Numbered from the stretch's first letter, positions 23,113 to 35,131 are shown. The stretch: DNA of 64,000 nt from Dendrolimus kikuchii (GCA_019925095.2 CM034392.1:18766387-18830386); one strand, 5' to 3'. Made by a program: numbers and translations. Notes: generated by a model from the letters alone, not told the origin.

Positions 23113-23178
23113 TAAACACACACACGCACACATACTCACCCACACACACATACTATCACACACACACACACACACAAA

Positions 23179-23213
<35 letters not shown>

Positions 23214-23226
23214 GCACACACGCACG

Positions 23227-23297
<71 letters not shown>
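23113..23297. repeat. (CA)n microsatellite, about 185 bp, interrupted
   Basis: Mostly CA units with CG, CC and TA interruptions. Long open frames on both strands here are artefacts of the repeat. Confidence 0.98.
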
Positions 23298-23298
<1 letters not shown>

Positions 23299-23446
23299 TA
23301 TACACAAAACACACGTTTGCGCGCTGTGGCTATAAACATCGGCTTTGGTCTTCAAAATACAGGCTTCGCCTAGTTTGGGACCAGTAGGTAATATAAATAA
23401 TGTAAATTTGACTTTCCTTCTGACAATTTTCTTTACAAAGCTCGAC

Positions 23447-23545
23447 CACTGTGGTCTAGTGGTATAAGCGTTGAGTAAAGAAGTGAACTAGGCGGTAGTT
23501 CATTGGAACATAAAAGTTCTGGGTTCGAATCTCGACGTGGTGACT
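23447..23545 (+). repeat. tRNA-like SINE head (third type)
   Basis: gtggtctagtggtataagcg resembles an A box and gggttcgaatctcg a B box. The spacing between boxes is too long and acceptor pairing is missing for a true tRNA. Confidence 0.5.
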
Positions 23546-23682
23546 TTCAAAACGCAAATTCCATTATATAGTTATATTGATGTTCCTATATTACCATTGT
23601 TGTTATATATAAGCATAATATGCTTCGCTTCTACAATACGTATACTTTACTCCTAACCTATTATTTTTAAATTGTAATTTTG

Positions 23683-23932
23683 ACGGCCTCTGTGGTTGAG
23701 CGGGCTAAGCTTTTGCCAGGCTACCTCATGCAACGCAGAGGCTCCGGGTTCGATTCCTGGTATAGTAAATATAAGAAACGTATTTTCTCCGTCATTTACT
23801 ATGGTCTGGGTGTCTGGGATCGGCCCCAGAGTAGTACGTTGTTTATTGCCCATAACACAAGCCTAACTTGCTTAATTTGGGGATATACAATATGTGTGTT
23901 TGTCTGCCGATTATAAAAAAAACAATCAAATC
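23683..23932 (+). repeat. SINE-1 copy 1 (tRNA-derived)
   Basis: Starts gacggcctctgtggttgagc (A box) with gggttcgattcctgg (B box), then a conserved body (tatggtctgggtgtctggga, ttggggatatacaatatgtg) and an A-rich end. Five copies occur in the window. Confidence 0.8.
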
Positions 23933-23999
23933 AATAAAACCAATCATCAAGACAGTAGTTCTTAATGTTTTCGATCTTGTTACATCTACAACAAATTAT

Positions 24000-24715
24000 A
24001 GAAGTTTTTAATCCCAACAATCTCTTTTAAATGTTATCAATGAAGTATCTTAAGCCAATATTAGACGGTTCACTTTTGTCTTTCAACTTAGATGAATCAT
24101 ATCATTCTCATATTAACATAAACTTAAATCATTCAAAATAATTGAATATCACGTGTCCTTTCAATTCTGCCCCTTTCAACCAAATTGATTCAATTCAAAT
24201 GGTAACTTCGTCTCATATCAGCGTTATTAATTATAATAATGCACAAAGTGTACGTTCTTATAATATTATTGGTGTTTTTTTTAATGCGGAGGTTGGTTTT
24301 GTTAAATATTTGTAAGTTTTAATGTTAGGCTTAGTTTCACATAAAGCGCGTGTCAAATTATATTCCACATCAAGACCATTCCTCCATAACTAATTTTATT
24401 ACCTCGCAGAATAGCTGTTTTAATCCTCATAGCGGTAATTGCCCCCTGGTTCGAAATGTAACATCTAAGTGTTATGTTTGTTGCTAGATTGAACTATGTG
24501 ATAAGTCTGGCATTTGCCTGGATATAGTATATAATAGTTATCTTGTACTAGTCTCTTATTTATGATTACTATTATTACTTTTGGTATATTACGCAAAAAA
24601 GGATAATTGAAAACTATCAAAATGTGAATCATGAAACCATACTATATAATATAATATTATGATATTAAAATATACGATGCCATTATTTAAATAAAAAGCA
24701 AGATTCTATAAGTAT
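24000..24715. other. No recognised feature
   Basis: AT-rich intron 2 sequence. Confidence 0.35.
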
Positions 24716-24717
24716 GA

Positions 24718-25771
24718 AATTGTCACGAACAACAAATTCCCTGGGCAAAGTACACCAAATACCTGGGTGTCACCCTAGATCGGAACTTGCGCTTCAACGA
24801 GCATATCACTATAATCCGAAATAGAGCGCGATTTGTGATGGGTCGTTTAGCACCTATGATAAACAAACGAAGCAAAATGTCCCTCAGACACAAGCTTACT
24901 TTGTATAAAACATGCATCCGCCCGATCATGACATACGCGAGTGTGGTTTTCGGCCATGCCAAGCCTGCCCTTTTAGATAAATTGCAAATCGTGCAGAACA
25001 AATTCATGCGCAGAGCCGTCGGTGCTCCCCTCTATATGCGTAACGTCGACCTCCACCGCGATCTGGAGCTTCCCTCCATCAAAAACTACATTACGTCGCT
25101 CTCGCGTAAGTATTTCGATCTCGCGCCGCACCATCGAAATCCGCTCGTCGTGTCCGCGTCCGATTATAAGCCTCGGCGAAAGGCTCTCGTGCGACGACCG
25201 CGTAACGTCCTCACGGACAGGGTCGACGTTATCACAAAACGGCTTGCCCGGATCAGCCCGCCCGGGGTTAGGACGGCAGGCTGGCAGGCACGGACAGAAA
25301 GACACAGACGGCGGCGTCTCAGGCGCCGCCAATCAAGATCTCTCCACGTCCCTGTGAGGGACGCTAAGAGACATAGCCCCCCCACAGGATAGACTAGGCG
25401 TGTTGCTGGGAAGTTTCTTTCGCCGTTTCTTCTCTCCCAGCCATAACACGTTGCGAAACGGCAGTAAGATAGCGTAGGCCGCCGCAAACCACCGATCCCG
25501 GCCCGCCGGAATCCTTCCTCTCGGGCTTTATATTACCTATCACCCGTTCTCAATTAGTGCTTTGTGTCGCCCTATGGTGGGCATCATTAAATTCATCCCC
25601 CTCTCATGGCAACAGTCCAGCCGAGGTAAAACTCCTTAGGGAGCTCCCTCGAGCAAGTTGCCCCCCCGGGCTCGAGCGCCTTCGCTTCGCGAAGGCACTC
25701 GCCCCAAAAACCCCGGTAAAGCTGTAAGGTCTTCAGGCCAACAACATAAAGTCAAGTCCAATAAAAAAAAA
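24718..25771 (+). mobile_element. 5'-truncated Jockey-type LINE
   Basis: The body begins inside the reverse-transcriptase gene and ends in a 3' UTR with AATAAAAAAAAA at about 25760-25771. The element is markedly GC-rich against its intronic host. It is in the same orientation as the GTPase gene and brings its own poly(A) signal into intron 2. Confidence 0.85.
24721..25392 (+). pseudogene. LINE reverse transcriptase, C-terminal third
   Basis: The frame, open from the truncation point, reads IPWAKYTKYLGVTLDRNLRF, then a thumb-like region (RHKLTLYKTCIRPIMTYASV) and ends at TAG 25390-25392. KYLGVTLD followed by LYK-IRPIMTYAS is diagnostic of Jockey-clade RT after the catalytic palm. The endonuclease, the palm with its YxDD motif and any ORF1 are absent, so it is dead on arrival. 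About 220 residues are open without frameshift, so the insertion is fairly young. Confidence 0.85.
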
Positions 25772-26049
25772 TGAAATTATCAATCTAAGAATTTTTTGTA
25801 TGTGGGAGTTAGTAACAACTTAATCAAGTTCGAAGGCAAACAAACTTCAGCTATATAAACTACGCTATTTGCAATAACAGCACATCCCCTGCCATATAAG
25901 AGCATCTTGTTTGCAGAAGAGCATATTAAACTACATATTGAAGTAATAAGGAAAACGCTCGCACAATGCCGGAGAGTCAAACAAATGGTTGCTTATAATC
26001 CAGATGAATGACGTGATAAATTGTGACCAAATAAAAATCATTTATTACT

Positions 26050-26630
26050 CTATAATATTATAAAATCCTAAATGTGCCCTGTCTGTACATTAAAGCTATT
26101 TAAAAAAAAATTGGAATAGACTATATAAACAATGATGAACATGATGCAATTTTTTTATATTTCTTGCCTGTTTGTCTAGTTATTGGTTTGTCTGTTTGTT
26201 CGGGATTCACGTATACTGGTAACTGGGCCAATTTCGATACGGTTGTCGCTGATCGACAGCTAATTTTTAAACTTAAACTCTGCGCTACTTTTTATACTAG
26301 GAATCCCGCGGGAAGTTTTCTTGGGGATAATTTAAAATGACCAGGTTTAAAAAAAATCGTATCCCAATGTGATTTTTTATTGATCGATAGCAAATTTAAT
26401 GTAATAAAATGTGTGATTTCTTTTATCCCAGGAATCCGGCGGGAATTTTCCCGGTAGCGGTCTGAAGTTGTTCGGATGCATAAAAATTAGCTTATTCCGA
26501 CACAGTTTCCACTAAGACGATAGCTTACATTCTTTTTGTAAATGCTGCGATAGTTTGTGTCCCGGAAATCTCGCAAAAATTTCAAGGCAAACTTGGACGA
26601 AGTCGCGGACTTATCCTAGAATAATATAAA
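26050..26630 (+). repeat. Family C retroposon, long copy (~580 bp)
   Basis: Starts ataatattataaaatcc, has tgtctgtacattaaagc, tgtttgttcgggattcacg, ctgcgctactttttatac and ends acgaagtcgcggacttatcc. Copies: 4695, 37795 (-), 43560, 46985 (-), 49266, 53500. Confidence 0.8.
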
Positions 26631-26861
26631 AAATCTCAGGCTGCCAAAATAATTATCTCATTGTAAAAGACGCCAAAGGACTTGTGAATAATCTTCAAGC
26701 ATTTGCTTAGGCTACCAGGTGAAAGGTCAACCCATATAAATAAAAGCTTTGTTTACCGGCAAACGATGGAAATTTTGTGGCCGCTCTAGACGGGACATTT
26801 CTCTAATCAATTATATTCTTTTAACAAAAACCAACAATTAAAGTCCTACAAGTATTAGTAA

Positions 26862-27017
26862 TTTTTACTAATATTGTTCAATTGGTCATTTTTTACTAAT
26901 ATTGTTGAATTAATCATTTTTACCAATATTGTTAAATTGGCTATTTTTACTAATATTATTCAATTAGCATTTTTTTATTAATATTGTTTAATTGTTATTT
27001 TTTCTAATATTGTCCAA
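26862..27017. repeat. ~30-bp minisatellite, about five units
   Basis: The unit is close to TTTTTACTAATATTGTT followed by AATTGGTCA. Units vary in T-run length and at several bases. Confidence 0.85.
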
Positions 27018-27019
27018 AA

Positions 27020-27675
27020 GTTCTCAACGTGTCTTGGAAAGCGAAGAAAAATTATAAAACTGGGATTCACTTACAAGGACGATGAATTTCTAAAGCAAGA
27101 TATCAAGCAAAGTATATTTAAATTCTATTTATTAGTCTAAACGCTTGTAATTTTCAAGTCTTCTTCCTGATAGTGTTGTTTTCGCTGAGATTTTTACTAT
27201 TTTGTTTCTGTTTGTATCAGACTTAGGTACTATAAACTGTACACTGGGTCATATTAATTAGTTAATATGATTACATAGTATTGAATTGTAATATGTAGAA
27301 AAACTTAATATCGTAGTAGTAGGTTGGTAGTTGGTAACGGATTCACTTACATTTAATTATAATATTATAGTGTTGTATTAAAATCCTACTTAGGAACCAT
27401 AGCGATTTTTCGGACCTATAATATGAATATTGCTTCAATTATCACGTCATTTTATGAATGTCAACATCTTAAGGAAATCTGCACGTCGAGACAACTTCTA
27501 CGTGAACCCTCTGGGGTTCCCTTCATATAAATATGAAAGGTGTACGGTCCGTTCCCTTAGAATGGGGAAGCTCAAGACCAGCAATGGCACGTCTAAGAAC
27601 TGATATTATGTAAAATCACATGTACATCAAATCGTCATTTACATATTAAACAAATAATGGCAATTGTAAAAGACG
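27020..27675. other. No recognised feature
   Basis: AT-rich intronic sequence. Confidence 0.35.
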
Positions 27676-27678
27676 TTA

Positions 27679-28015
27679 AGGTACTGTTACACATGCTCTA
27701 AAATAGCATGCTAAAAAGCGTGCTATTCAGTATGCTCAATACGAGCATACTTATGAACAGTTTACATTTGCTAACAATAGGCATGCTAGTTTTAAGTATT
27801 CTCTTGAATAAGCATGTTTAGACGCGCTTAAAGCATGCCCCCCTCCACCCGCAACGCAGGTAGCATGCTCAAAAATCGCACGCCTGTTGATTTTTAAGCA
27901 AACTCAAAATGAGCATGCTAATTTTGAGCAAGATTCCGACACACATGCTACTAAGTAGCAACTGCTCAATAGAAGCATGCTTTCATGCTTGAAATGAGCA
28001 TGTGTAACTGTACCT
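27679..28015. mobile_element. 337-bp MITE with TTA target duplication (PIF/Harbinger-like)
   Basis: TTA at 27676-27678 and 28016-28018 flank inverted ends AGGTACTGTTACACATGCTC and GAGCATGTGTAACTGTACCT (one mismatch in 20). A 3-bp TTA duplication is typical of PIF/Harbinger. The inside has no coding capacity and contains six GCATGC palindromes plus many near copies. Confidence 0.88.
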
Positions 28016-28019
28016 TTAG

Positions 28020-28438
28020 TCATAATCAGATAGATCAGAAAGTATTCTAAATGAATTTAAGATATATATTATAGAAACTCGTTTGATGGCTTTAAACTAA
28101 TCGCATTAGTCATTAAGTAATAAGTATGTGTATTCAACAATATAAAAATATTATGTTAGAAAAGATCTATTATAAGAAGTGTGGAGGCAAATCTAAATAT
28201 GGAAATGCAATTCCAGAAATTGACTCCTACGAGAAAACGTGATATTATGTTATTGTAAATTGAATTCCAAAGTACACACATTCTAACTAAATATTTTTGT
28301 CTATCTATAATGTATATGATTCAACAATTAAACCATAAACTAGTACTATAAAAAAATTAACCTTATTCATTAATACTAATAATCCATTATATTTACAAAA
28401 GATCCCCTAAGAATATAAGTAGTAATCTGAATATTTTC
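28020..28438. other. No recognised feature
   Basis: AT-rich intronic sequence. Confidence 0.35.
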
Positions 28439-28440
28439 TT

Positions 28441-28685
28441 AATAATAATAGTAATCTGCAGACAAACACAGATATTGTATATCCCGAAATTAAGCAAGTT
28501 GCGCTTGTGTTATGGGTAATATACAACAGACTACTCTAGGGCCGATCCCAGAGTCCCTGACCATAGTAAATAACGGAGAAAATACGTTTCCGAAATTTAT
28601 TAAACCAGGAATAGAACCCGGAGCCTCTGCATTGCAGTGAGGTAGGTCGACAAAGGCTGAGCCGGCTCAACCACAGAGGTCATCA
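28441..28685 (-). repeat. SINE-1 copy 2
   Basis: Reversed: (TTA)n-like end at 28441, then the body and gctcaaccacagaggtcatc at the sense 5' end. Confidence 0.8.
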
Positions 28686-28689
28686 GTAT

Positions 28690-28785
28690 TTTCTTGAGTT
28701 TTCGCAACCAGTACACATAATTAAAAGTCCGTTTTAACGGTTGTAACCGAGGTATTTATTTGATTATACAAAACGTAACTTACAA
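28690..28785 (+). mobile_element. Penelope-like extension and terminal repeat fragment
   Basis: attttcttgagttttcgc, then gtacacataattaaaa, cgttttaacggttgtaacc and tatttatttgatta, in the same order as 63195-63275. Confidence 0.65.
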
Positions 28786-28799
28786 CTAGGCTACAGCCT

Positions 28800-30660
28800 T
28801 TTATTGATAAGGTACGCAGAAGAGTGGTTACGTTACTTTGTTGAATTACCCTGATGATTCATAAGTCATAAGTAATTGTTTTTAGTACAACTATCGTAAA
28901 ATAATATATGTACACGTCATTTCGTCATATCACAAGTGTCATAAAAAAATACATACACAATTTAATTAAATAATATCTAAATTTAAAAAAATCCTCTATT
29001 GAATAGGACGTCTGCTCGATAAGATAACATTTTAATCTGTTCTTGAAAGAATAAAGACCTTCCGATTCTTTTATTTTATTTGGCAGTCTATTACATCACC
29101 GTTTTACTGATGTTAGTCAAAGAGCATGATATGGCTGAAAGTTTTCCCCTGCTTTGAGTAAAGTAAGAATGTGCTCCACCACGTTTCGCTTAAGTATCAA
29201 GGTTAACTATGACTACCGCAATCGGATAAATGATGATTGCCGGCAACGTCAGAATGCAGAGATCCTTCAAATAATATTCCTTGCACAGGTAGGCATAAGC
29301 ATTCTGATCACCTAAAAAGTGGATTGCGTGATTAGAGAGCTCTTTATGATTTATATATGTATTAATTTTGTGTTTATATTTAAGAATATTAATTATTGTA
29401 TGTTTCCTAAACAAATTAATTAAATAAATAAATTATTTTAATAAAATATTTTTTGTTGATTCATATTTTGATAGTCTTCATTTTTGCGTAATATACCAAA
29501 AGTAAACATAAATAAGAGATTAGTATAAAATAACTATTATTTACTATATCCAGGCAAACGCCAGACTTATTTATTCATTATAAAAGTACCATCTCAGTAC
29601 AATAACATTCTGGCTCATAATGTTCTAGAAATAAACCAACGTAACCAAACAACGACAAGAATAATTTAAAACACAACCAGCTGTTAACAGTATTGTTAAC
29701 AGTGCTATTTTCTATTTGTACATGATACGGCCGGGTACGAAGTTAGTTGGTAACCGGCGATCAGCTAGTTGTTCCACCTCGGTGCACGACCCACGGCCGG
29801 AACACGTTCCAATCTACACAATAACCCCGCTCAGGCGCCAACTTGCCAATATCCGCACCACTGCGCTTTCTGCACAAACGCACATAATTTCGTTTCAGTA
29901 TTATTGAAAAACATAATGCCTTGTGGAATAGCTGTGCAACAAACAGTATGGAAAACTACTTCATATCTTTACTCATTTATTACCTTGTGACAACCACACA
30001 GCTGAACAGATCGTAATGAAATTTCGTAAAGAGATAGATTATATCCATAATGGCTACCTATTAAGGTAAAAAACAATGTTAAAGTTGGTAAAATAGGAGA
30101 TGACTTTTTATAGGCAACATATTGGTAATAACTACTTCGTGTTTCAAGTTAGGAATATTCATGTTTAGGCTTTGTATTAAATACCTACGTATTTCTTCAT
30201 TAAGCCGATATTACACGGTTCATTTCTGTCTTTCAATTTCAATAGCCAAAGTGATCCATATAAACATAAAGTTGAATCATTCAATGTTATTGCATACCGT
30301 TGTGTCCATTCAGTTTTAAGTGTTTCAACGGGATTGATTCAATTTTGTTTATCCGTCTAATATCAGCATTATAGATAGATAGATAACACTTTATTGCTCA
30401 CCAAAACAAACATTACTTATATTATATTTGTTACGTTTTTATTTAGAAAGTAAAAAATAAACGCCGAAGAATATTAATAGCCGGCTGTAAATATCACTTA
30501 ATTACAGTCGGAATTTAATAATGCCAAATATATTCCTATTTCAGGGTCCCTCAAGTAAATTATACAAACAGAACTGGATTGTTCATGTTCTGGGTACAAT
30601 TCGAAAATACTACATATTTTTACTATTGTATAAGTTCACAATTGAACACTAGCATACCTG
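28800..30660. other. Mostly featureless intron; GC-balanced block at 29720-29890
   Basis: 29720-29890 is richer in GC and CpG than its surroundings but matches no repeat in the window and has no splice-bounded frame I can support. 30363-30405 is a LINE 3' tail (-) with a GATA tandem and ctttattgctc. Confidence 0.4.
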
Positions 30661-30672
30661 ATGTTAATAAAG

Positions 30673-30850
30673 ATTTTTTTTTTATTGCAGGAGCTCAGCA
30701 GACAGGCAGACGGCCCACTTGATGAAAAGCGGTTACCATCGCCTATGGACATTTGCAACACACCAAAGGTGCTACGAATGCGCTGCTGCTCTCTTAAGAG
30801 ATACTGGAACCTGGTCACTAATGCCGGAACACAACTCAAAGTTGTTATGG
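30673..30850 (-). mobile_element. Family A retroposon copy, 5'-truncated
   Basis: Poly(T), ttgcaggagctcagcagac, through to cacaactcaaagttgttatg, where it stops. Confidence 0.85.
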
Positions 30851-31021
30851 CTTATAAATTTATAAGTATCACGAAACTAAAATTTGTATAAACCACTAAT
30901 TCGCAACAAGACAATATACTTCATAGAGAAATAAAAAACGTTTCAATCTACATAAGCGGATGAGATATGATAATAACGGTCTTGAAAATGATAAAGATGT
31001 TTTAAAGACTCTTATACTTAA

Positions 31022-31192
31022 ACTAGATGATACCCGCCCACTTCGCGTGCCATAAAATCCGTTCTTAGCTGACCTCTACTTGGCGAATGGAAGGTCCATG
31101 CCAAATTTCAAGTCTATAGGTTCTTGAGATATCGTGATGAGTCACTATATGCGTGGATTGCAATTATATATATATAGATAAGTTGAGATATA
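31022..31192 (+). repeat. Family H repeat, arm 1 of a distant inverted pair
   Basis: gatacccgcccacttcgcgt, aagtctataggttcttgaga and gagtcactatatgcgtgg recur in reverse at 44125-44300. Confidence 0.7.
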
Positions 31193-31959
31193 AAAGAAAG
31201 ACATTACAAGTGACTCACGTTTCCTACCGTTAAATTACAATGTAGAAAATTTTATATCATCAAACATACCTACATATGTATGTGCAGTCATGGTATGGAA
31301 ATGTTCGCCAGTTTTCAAATTGATTCATTTAACATTCCGCGAGCACATGTTACTTTTTCAAACTAAGTCACAGAACAGACTGTTGCATAAAAGATTATGT
31401 TTAACTATTTGACAATAAAGTTTAAAATTACTTAGATCAAAGTAGTTTGATTTTCTATCTTGTCTAAGAAGATTTATCACACATGTAAAACCTCTTTATT
31501 GGTTTTAATATCTATGTTAAGCGTAGTGATTATATCCTCTTTGTTTATTAATGTTAATCTCAGCATCTGTCATTGTCAATATTGCAATTTCCTTTTTTCA
31601 CATTTCTATATTTTATAAATGTAACATTTATTAAAATGTTGGCAGTGTTGTTTTTTGTACTAGTGCAAGCAAAGTCAATTTTCAGATGACGAACATTTTC
31701 ATTCCGCGACTATACATTGTACGAAAATTTCTCCAAACAATATAACATCGAATAGTTTCTGGGATATGATGACCATTAAACGCTTTATTCAGGGTTAGAG
31801 TACCGTAACAAAACGACAAAAATGGTGTACATATATTGTCGCTAAGGAAATGTTAATTGCGGATTGTGCGACACACTGCCATTTTGTACAATTCGCAACG
31901 GGTACTACTTACACTATGGCGATGTTTGTCTGCGAAATTCTCATTTCGTTTTTAAATAT

Positions 31960-32062
31960 GAAGCTGGCAAACAGGCAGACGGCGCAGCTCATGGAAAGTG
32001 ATTGTCGTCGTTTATAGACGTTTGCAACATCAGGGGCGAAGTCAACGCGTTGTCAACCTTTA
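31960..32062 (-). repeat. Family A-prime, 3' part, separated by SINE-2
   Basis: cagacggcgcagctcatgg, cgtttgcaacatcaggggc, gtcaacgcgttg. The 5' part resumes at 32381. Confidence 0.65.
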
Positions 32063-32380
32063 TAATTATATAACAGCCTACAAACGTCCCACTGCTAGGC
32101 TCAGGCCTTCCGCTATTGGGGAACGGACAGTATACCCGCCACGCTAGTACGCCAAGACGGCTTGGCAGGTTTGAGACATCCGTTATCTCGATGTATAGGT
32201 TTCATCACGATGTTTTTCTTCACCGTTGTTAGCGCGTGTTAATTGTAATGTGCATATATGCTATATGCACATTAGGTCAGAAAACTGCCTAAGTGTTGCA
32301 TGCGTTCCGGCCAGGATTCGGACCCGCGCCCTTTGAGTTTGGAACGCGCGTACCGGTTAATATACGCTACAGCTTTTTTC
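32063..32380 (-). repeat. SINE-2 copy inserted in Family A-prime
   Basis: Reversed SINE-2: cgtcccactgctaggctc at the tail end, gattcggacccgcgcc as B box, and ggttaatatacgctacagc as A box. The flanks AAAGACTGGCA and AAAGGTTGACA (read on -) look like a decayed 11-bp target duplication. Confidence 0.75.
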
Positions 32381-32600
32381 TGCCAGTCTTTAGCATGGGA
32401 TAAAGAGAATGGAATAGGGGGATGAGATAGAGGTAGCAGACAGGAGGAACGAGATAGAAAGTATTGGATAGGGGGAAGTGGGCCATCGGAACTAGCACGA
32501 AACACGATTAGCTTAAGGCTGTTTCACACGATATTCTATGAGAGCATGGTATCACACCGATCGAGCCGGCCCTAAGAATTGTAATTGATATGATATGGAT
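32381..32600 (-). repeat. Family A-prime, 5' part with CTATCCC-type array
   Basis: On the - strand: ggccggctcgatcgg, gataccatgctctcatag, then an array of CTATCCCAT-like units and gctaaagactggca. The same order is found at 57040-57640. Confidence 0.65.
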
Positions 32601-33005
32601 GGCTACTTAGCCGGAGCAAACCCTGATTCTTTGTTAGACTTGATGCCGCCTTGCAAATCCTAGTGAACCAAATAGAAAAATGTACGGAATGATGGATTTT
32701 GGCCGGATTCGCGCGTCCTGGTTTTGCCCAAACAATACACCAGATGTCCGGGACACAGTGGGCACTTCAAGGAACGGCTTTAGAGCACAATACGTGAAAT
32801 TTTCCGACGTTTTTGGACTATTTATCGGCGAACATGGCGTCGCGACGATACTTAGACAGCCATTGAAGATTCAGCTCGGCTAATGAGACGCATGTGTGTA
32901 CGCAGCGCCCTTTGGTTAGAACCGGCCGAATGAAGAGGAAATGTTGCCGGGAAAGGAATGCTTTCCGAGAATGTGACGGGATGTCGTAACAGTAATCAAA
33001 TTACT
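32600..33005. other. Unexplained GC-balanced, CpG-rich block in intron 2
   Basis: About 400 bp with higher GC than the intron, including a 67-codon open frame (32680-32883, +) with no motif I recognise. It shares no sequence with other repeats in the window. It could be a transposon piece, a regulatory island or an unrecognised exon of another transcript. Confidence 0.4.
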
Positions 33006-33009
33006 GATT

Positions 33010-33220
33010 GACGGCCTCTGTGGTTCAGTGGTCTAAGCCTTTTCCGGCCTATCTCACTGCAACGCAGAGGGTCCGAATTCGTTATTTACTATGGTCTGAG
33101 TGTCTGGGATCGACCCAAGAGTAGTCCGTTGTACATCATCTATAACACAATCGTAACTTACTTAATTTGGGGATATACAATATATGTATTTGCCTGTTGA
33201 TTATTATTATTATTATTCCA
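33010..33220 (+). repeat. SINE-1 copy 3
   Basis: gacggcctctgtggttcagt, a damaged B-box region, ttggggatatacaatatatg and a (TTA)n tail. Confidence 0.8.
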
Positions 33221-33229
33221 GCATGGCTC

Positions 33230-33920
33230 TACCAAGACCACTTGTGCTAGAATTTTTTTTCCGTGCTATAAATCAAAATGAACAGTCAAGAATCTGACGC
33301 CGTTATCATACGCGTGTTTTAAACTTAACCCATAATACAACTTAAGCTAATAAATTTGCACAAACTCATTAGAAACTACCTTACAGGATATGAGATATCG
33401 ATCTCAAGAGAGCTAATTAGATCGGAGTTAATTTTCAGATTAATTAATCGCCTTAAGTTCATTGAATTATCAACAGGTGGTTTGTGAGAATTTTCATACA
33501 GAGGCGACTGTCATTCGTCTCTGAATTACTTCGCTTACATAATAGAATGTTCAAAATCTGCATTTAACCAAGTAAACAAACAAATCCAATATTGACTTAT
33601 GGAGTTTATATTGATGTTAAATTTAGTGCAATAGTAAAAAAAGTCTTCGTCACTTAATGTCTGACACACCCTCGTCTTATTTGAATAACATGAGCTCGAA
33701 CTCTAGCCAGGAAACATGTATTGCTTAGGAAATGTTCCCAATGAATATTCTTTAAACAACGTTAAGAAAAATTTGCAAGCTTCATGGGCAAAATATATGA
33801 GCCTCGTATCCTTATGTCATATCCTATTTATGTATCTATGCGTTTATTAAGGAAATAAATGAATTTGAATATGTACTCCTATATTGTTATAATTACCACG
33901 TTTTGACTATAAAGGAAAAC
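33230..33920. other. No recognised feature
   Basis: AT-rich intronic sequence. Confidence 0.35.
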
Positions 33921-33927
33921 ACCTTTT

Positions 33928-34238
33928 CCGACGTGCAGGGACGGAAAAAATATTCTAACTTCTGCGGCTGGCCGGCCTGACGTAAGAAGCGATAAAATAA
34001 CCCACAGCCAGGTGGTACGGCATTTGTCCGACTGGATTGCTACCACTGCTGGTCCAGAGTATGCCGCCATAACAACCTTGAGTTGTGTTCCGGCATCAGC
34101 CGCCGGGTTCCAGCCTCACCTTCGAGGGCAGCAGCACGCTAGCAACATCTCTGGTATTGCTAATGTCCATAGGCAACGGTAAAAACTTTCCTTCACTGTT
34201 GGGCCGTCAGCCTGTCTGCTGTACTTCAACAATTAAAA
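33928..34238 (+). mobile_element. Family A retroposon copy, diverged
   Basis: Runs from ccgacgtgcagggacgg to tacttcaacaattaaaaaa. Full length with several indels. Confidence 0.82.
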
Positions 34239-34239
34239 A

Positions 34240-35131
34240 ACAGCTGATGAAACCTACACACGGAGGTAAACAATGTGTAATATCCTATTGTTCACTTTCA
34301 AAAGACTAGAAAATATACCGCTCGTTTCGCCTATAACTGGAAATGCGGAAGTCGGCAGTGGGACGTTTTAATTTTAATTAGAAGGAGACGAAGCAGTCTT
34401 TCGAGTCAAAGATAAATATTTGTTTATATTTTGGGTACAATAAATCCTAAATAATTTATATGTTAAAGAGCCGGAGTTATAATGATGCTAACGACTTTTT
34501 AACCAAATTAGTAAACTTTACTGGTTAAAATTATGATGGGATAATTTTATATACTCATACAAAATTATCCTAAACCTAATAAAGGACCATAAAAGTTATA
34601 AAAATGTTTACTACCATTATATTAATGTTTTGATACAAACAGTTCACATACAAGGGATTACGTTAAAATTGACAATTAATTCATTAATGTGCCTCATAGT
34701 TTTACTCATAAAAAGGAACGTATTTATTTCAAAATGGAATCATGCAGAGTACTTATTAATAGTGATGACTATACAATCACTTTTGAAGCAGCTTTAATTA
34801 CTGTTAAAGGAGAAGAAATGACGCAACCAACACCGCAGGAACATATCTTTATTTCATAATCACTAGTCCGCTCCTTTGCGTCGTATAATTATTGTGTAAA
34901 TAAATTAAACTACCCTAACCTAAGAGAAGGGTACCATAAACCTAAGGTACATAAGTATTCTTCTATGTTATACTCTGAAAAATAGAAAGTCCATAGATAG
35001 TTCGTTATTACCTACTTACTAAAGATTTAGGTTTACAAATTTTATACAACATACGAGTATATACATATAAAAGAGGGTAGTTTAATGAAATGTCACTGTC
35101 TAACAATTTTAAAGTTGTTTTTCTCTTACAG
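34240..35131. other. End of intron 2; no recognised repeat
   Basis: AT-rich up to the polypyrimidine tract and acceptor of coding exon 3 at 35130-35131. Confidence 0.45.

Noticed and set aside
23098..23355. Overlapping open frames on both strands
   Set aside because: Direct translation of the (CA)n microsatellite.
24973..25487. Several long overlapping frames
   Set aside because: Shadow frames of the GC-rich Jockey-type LINE.
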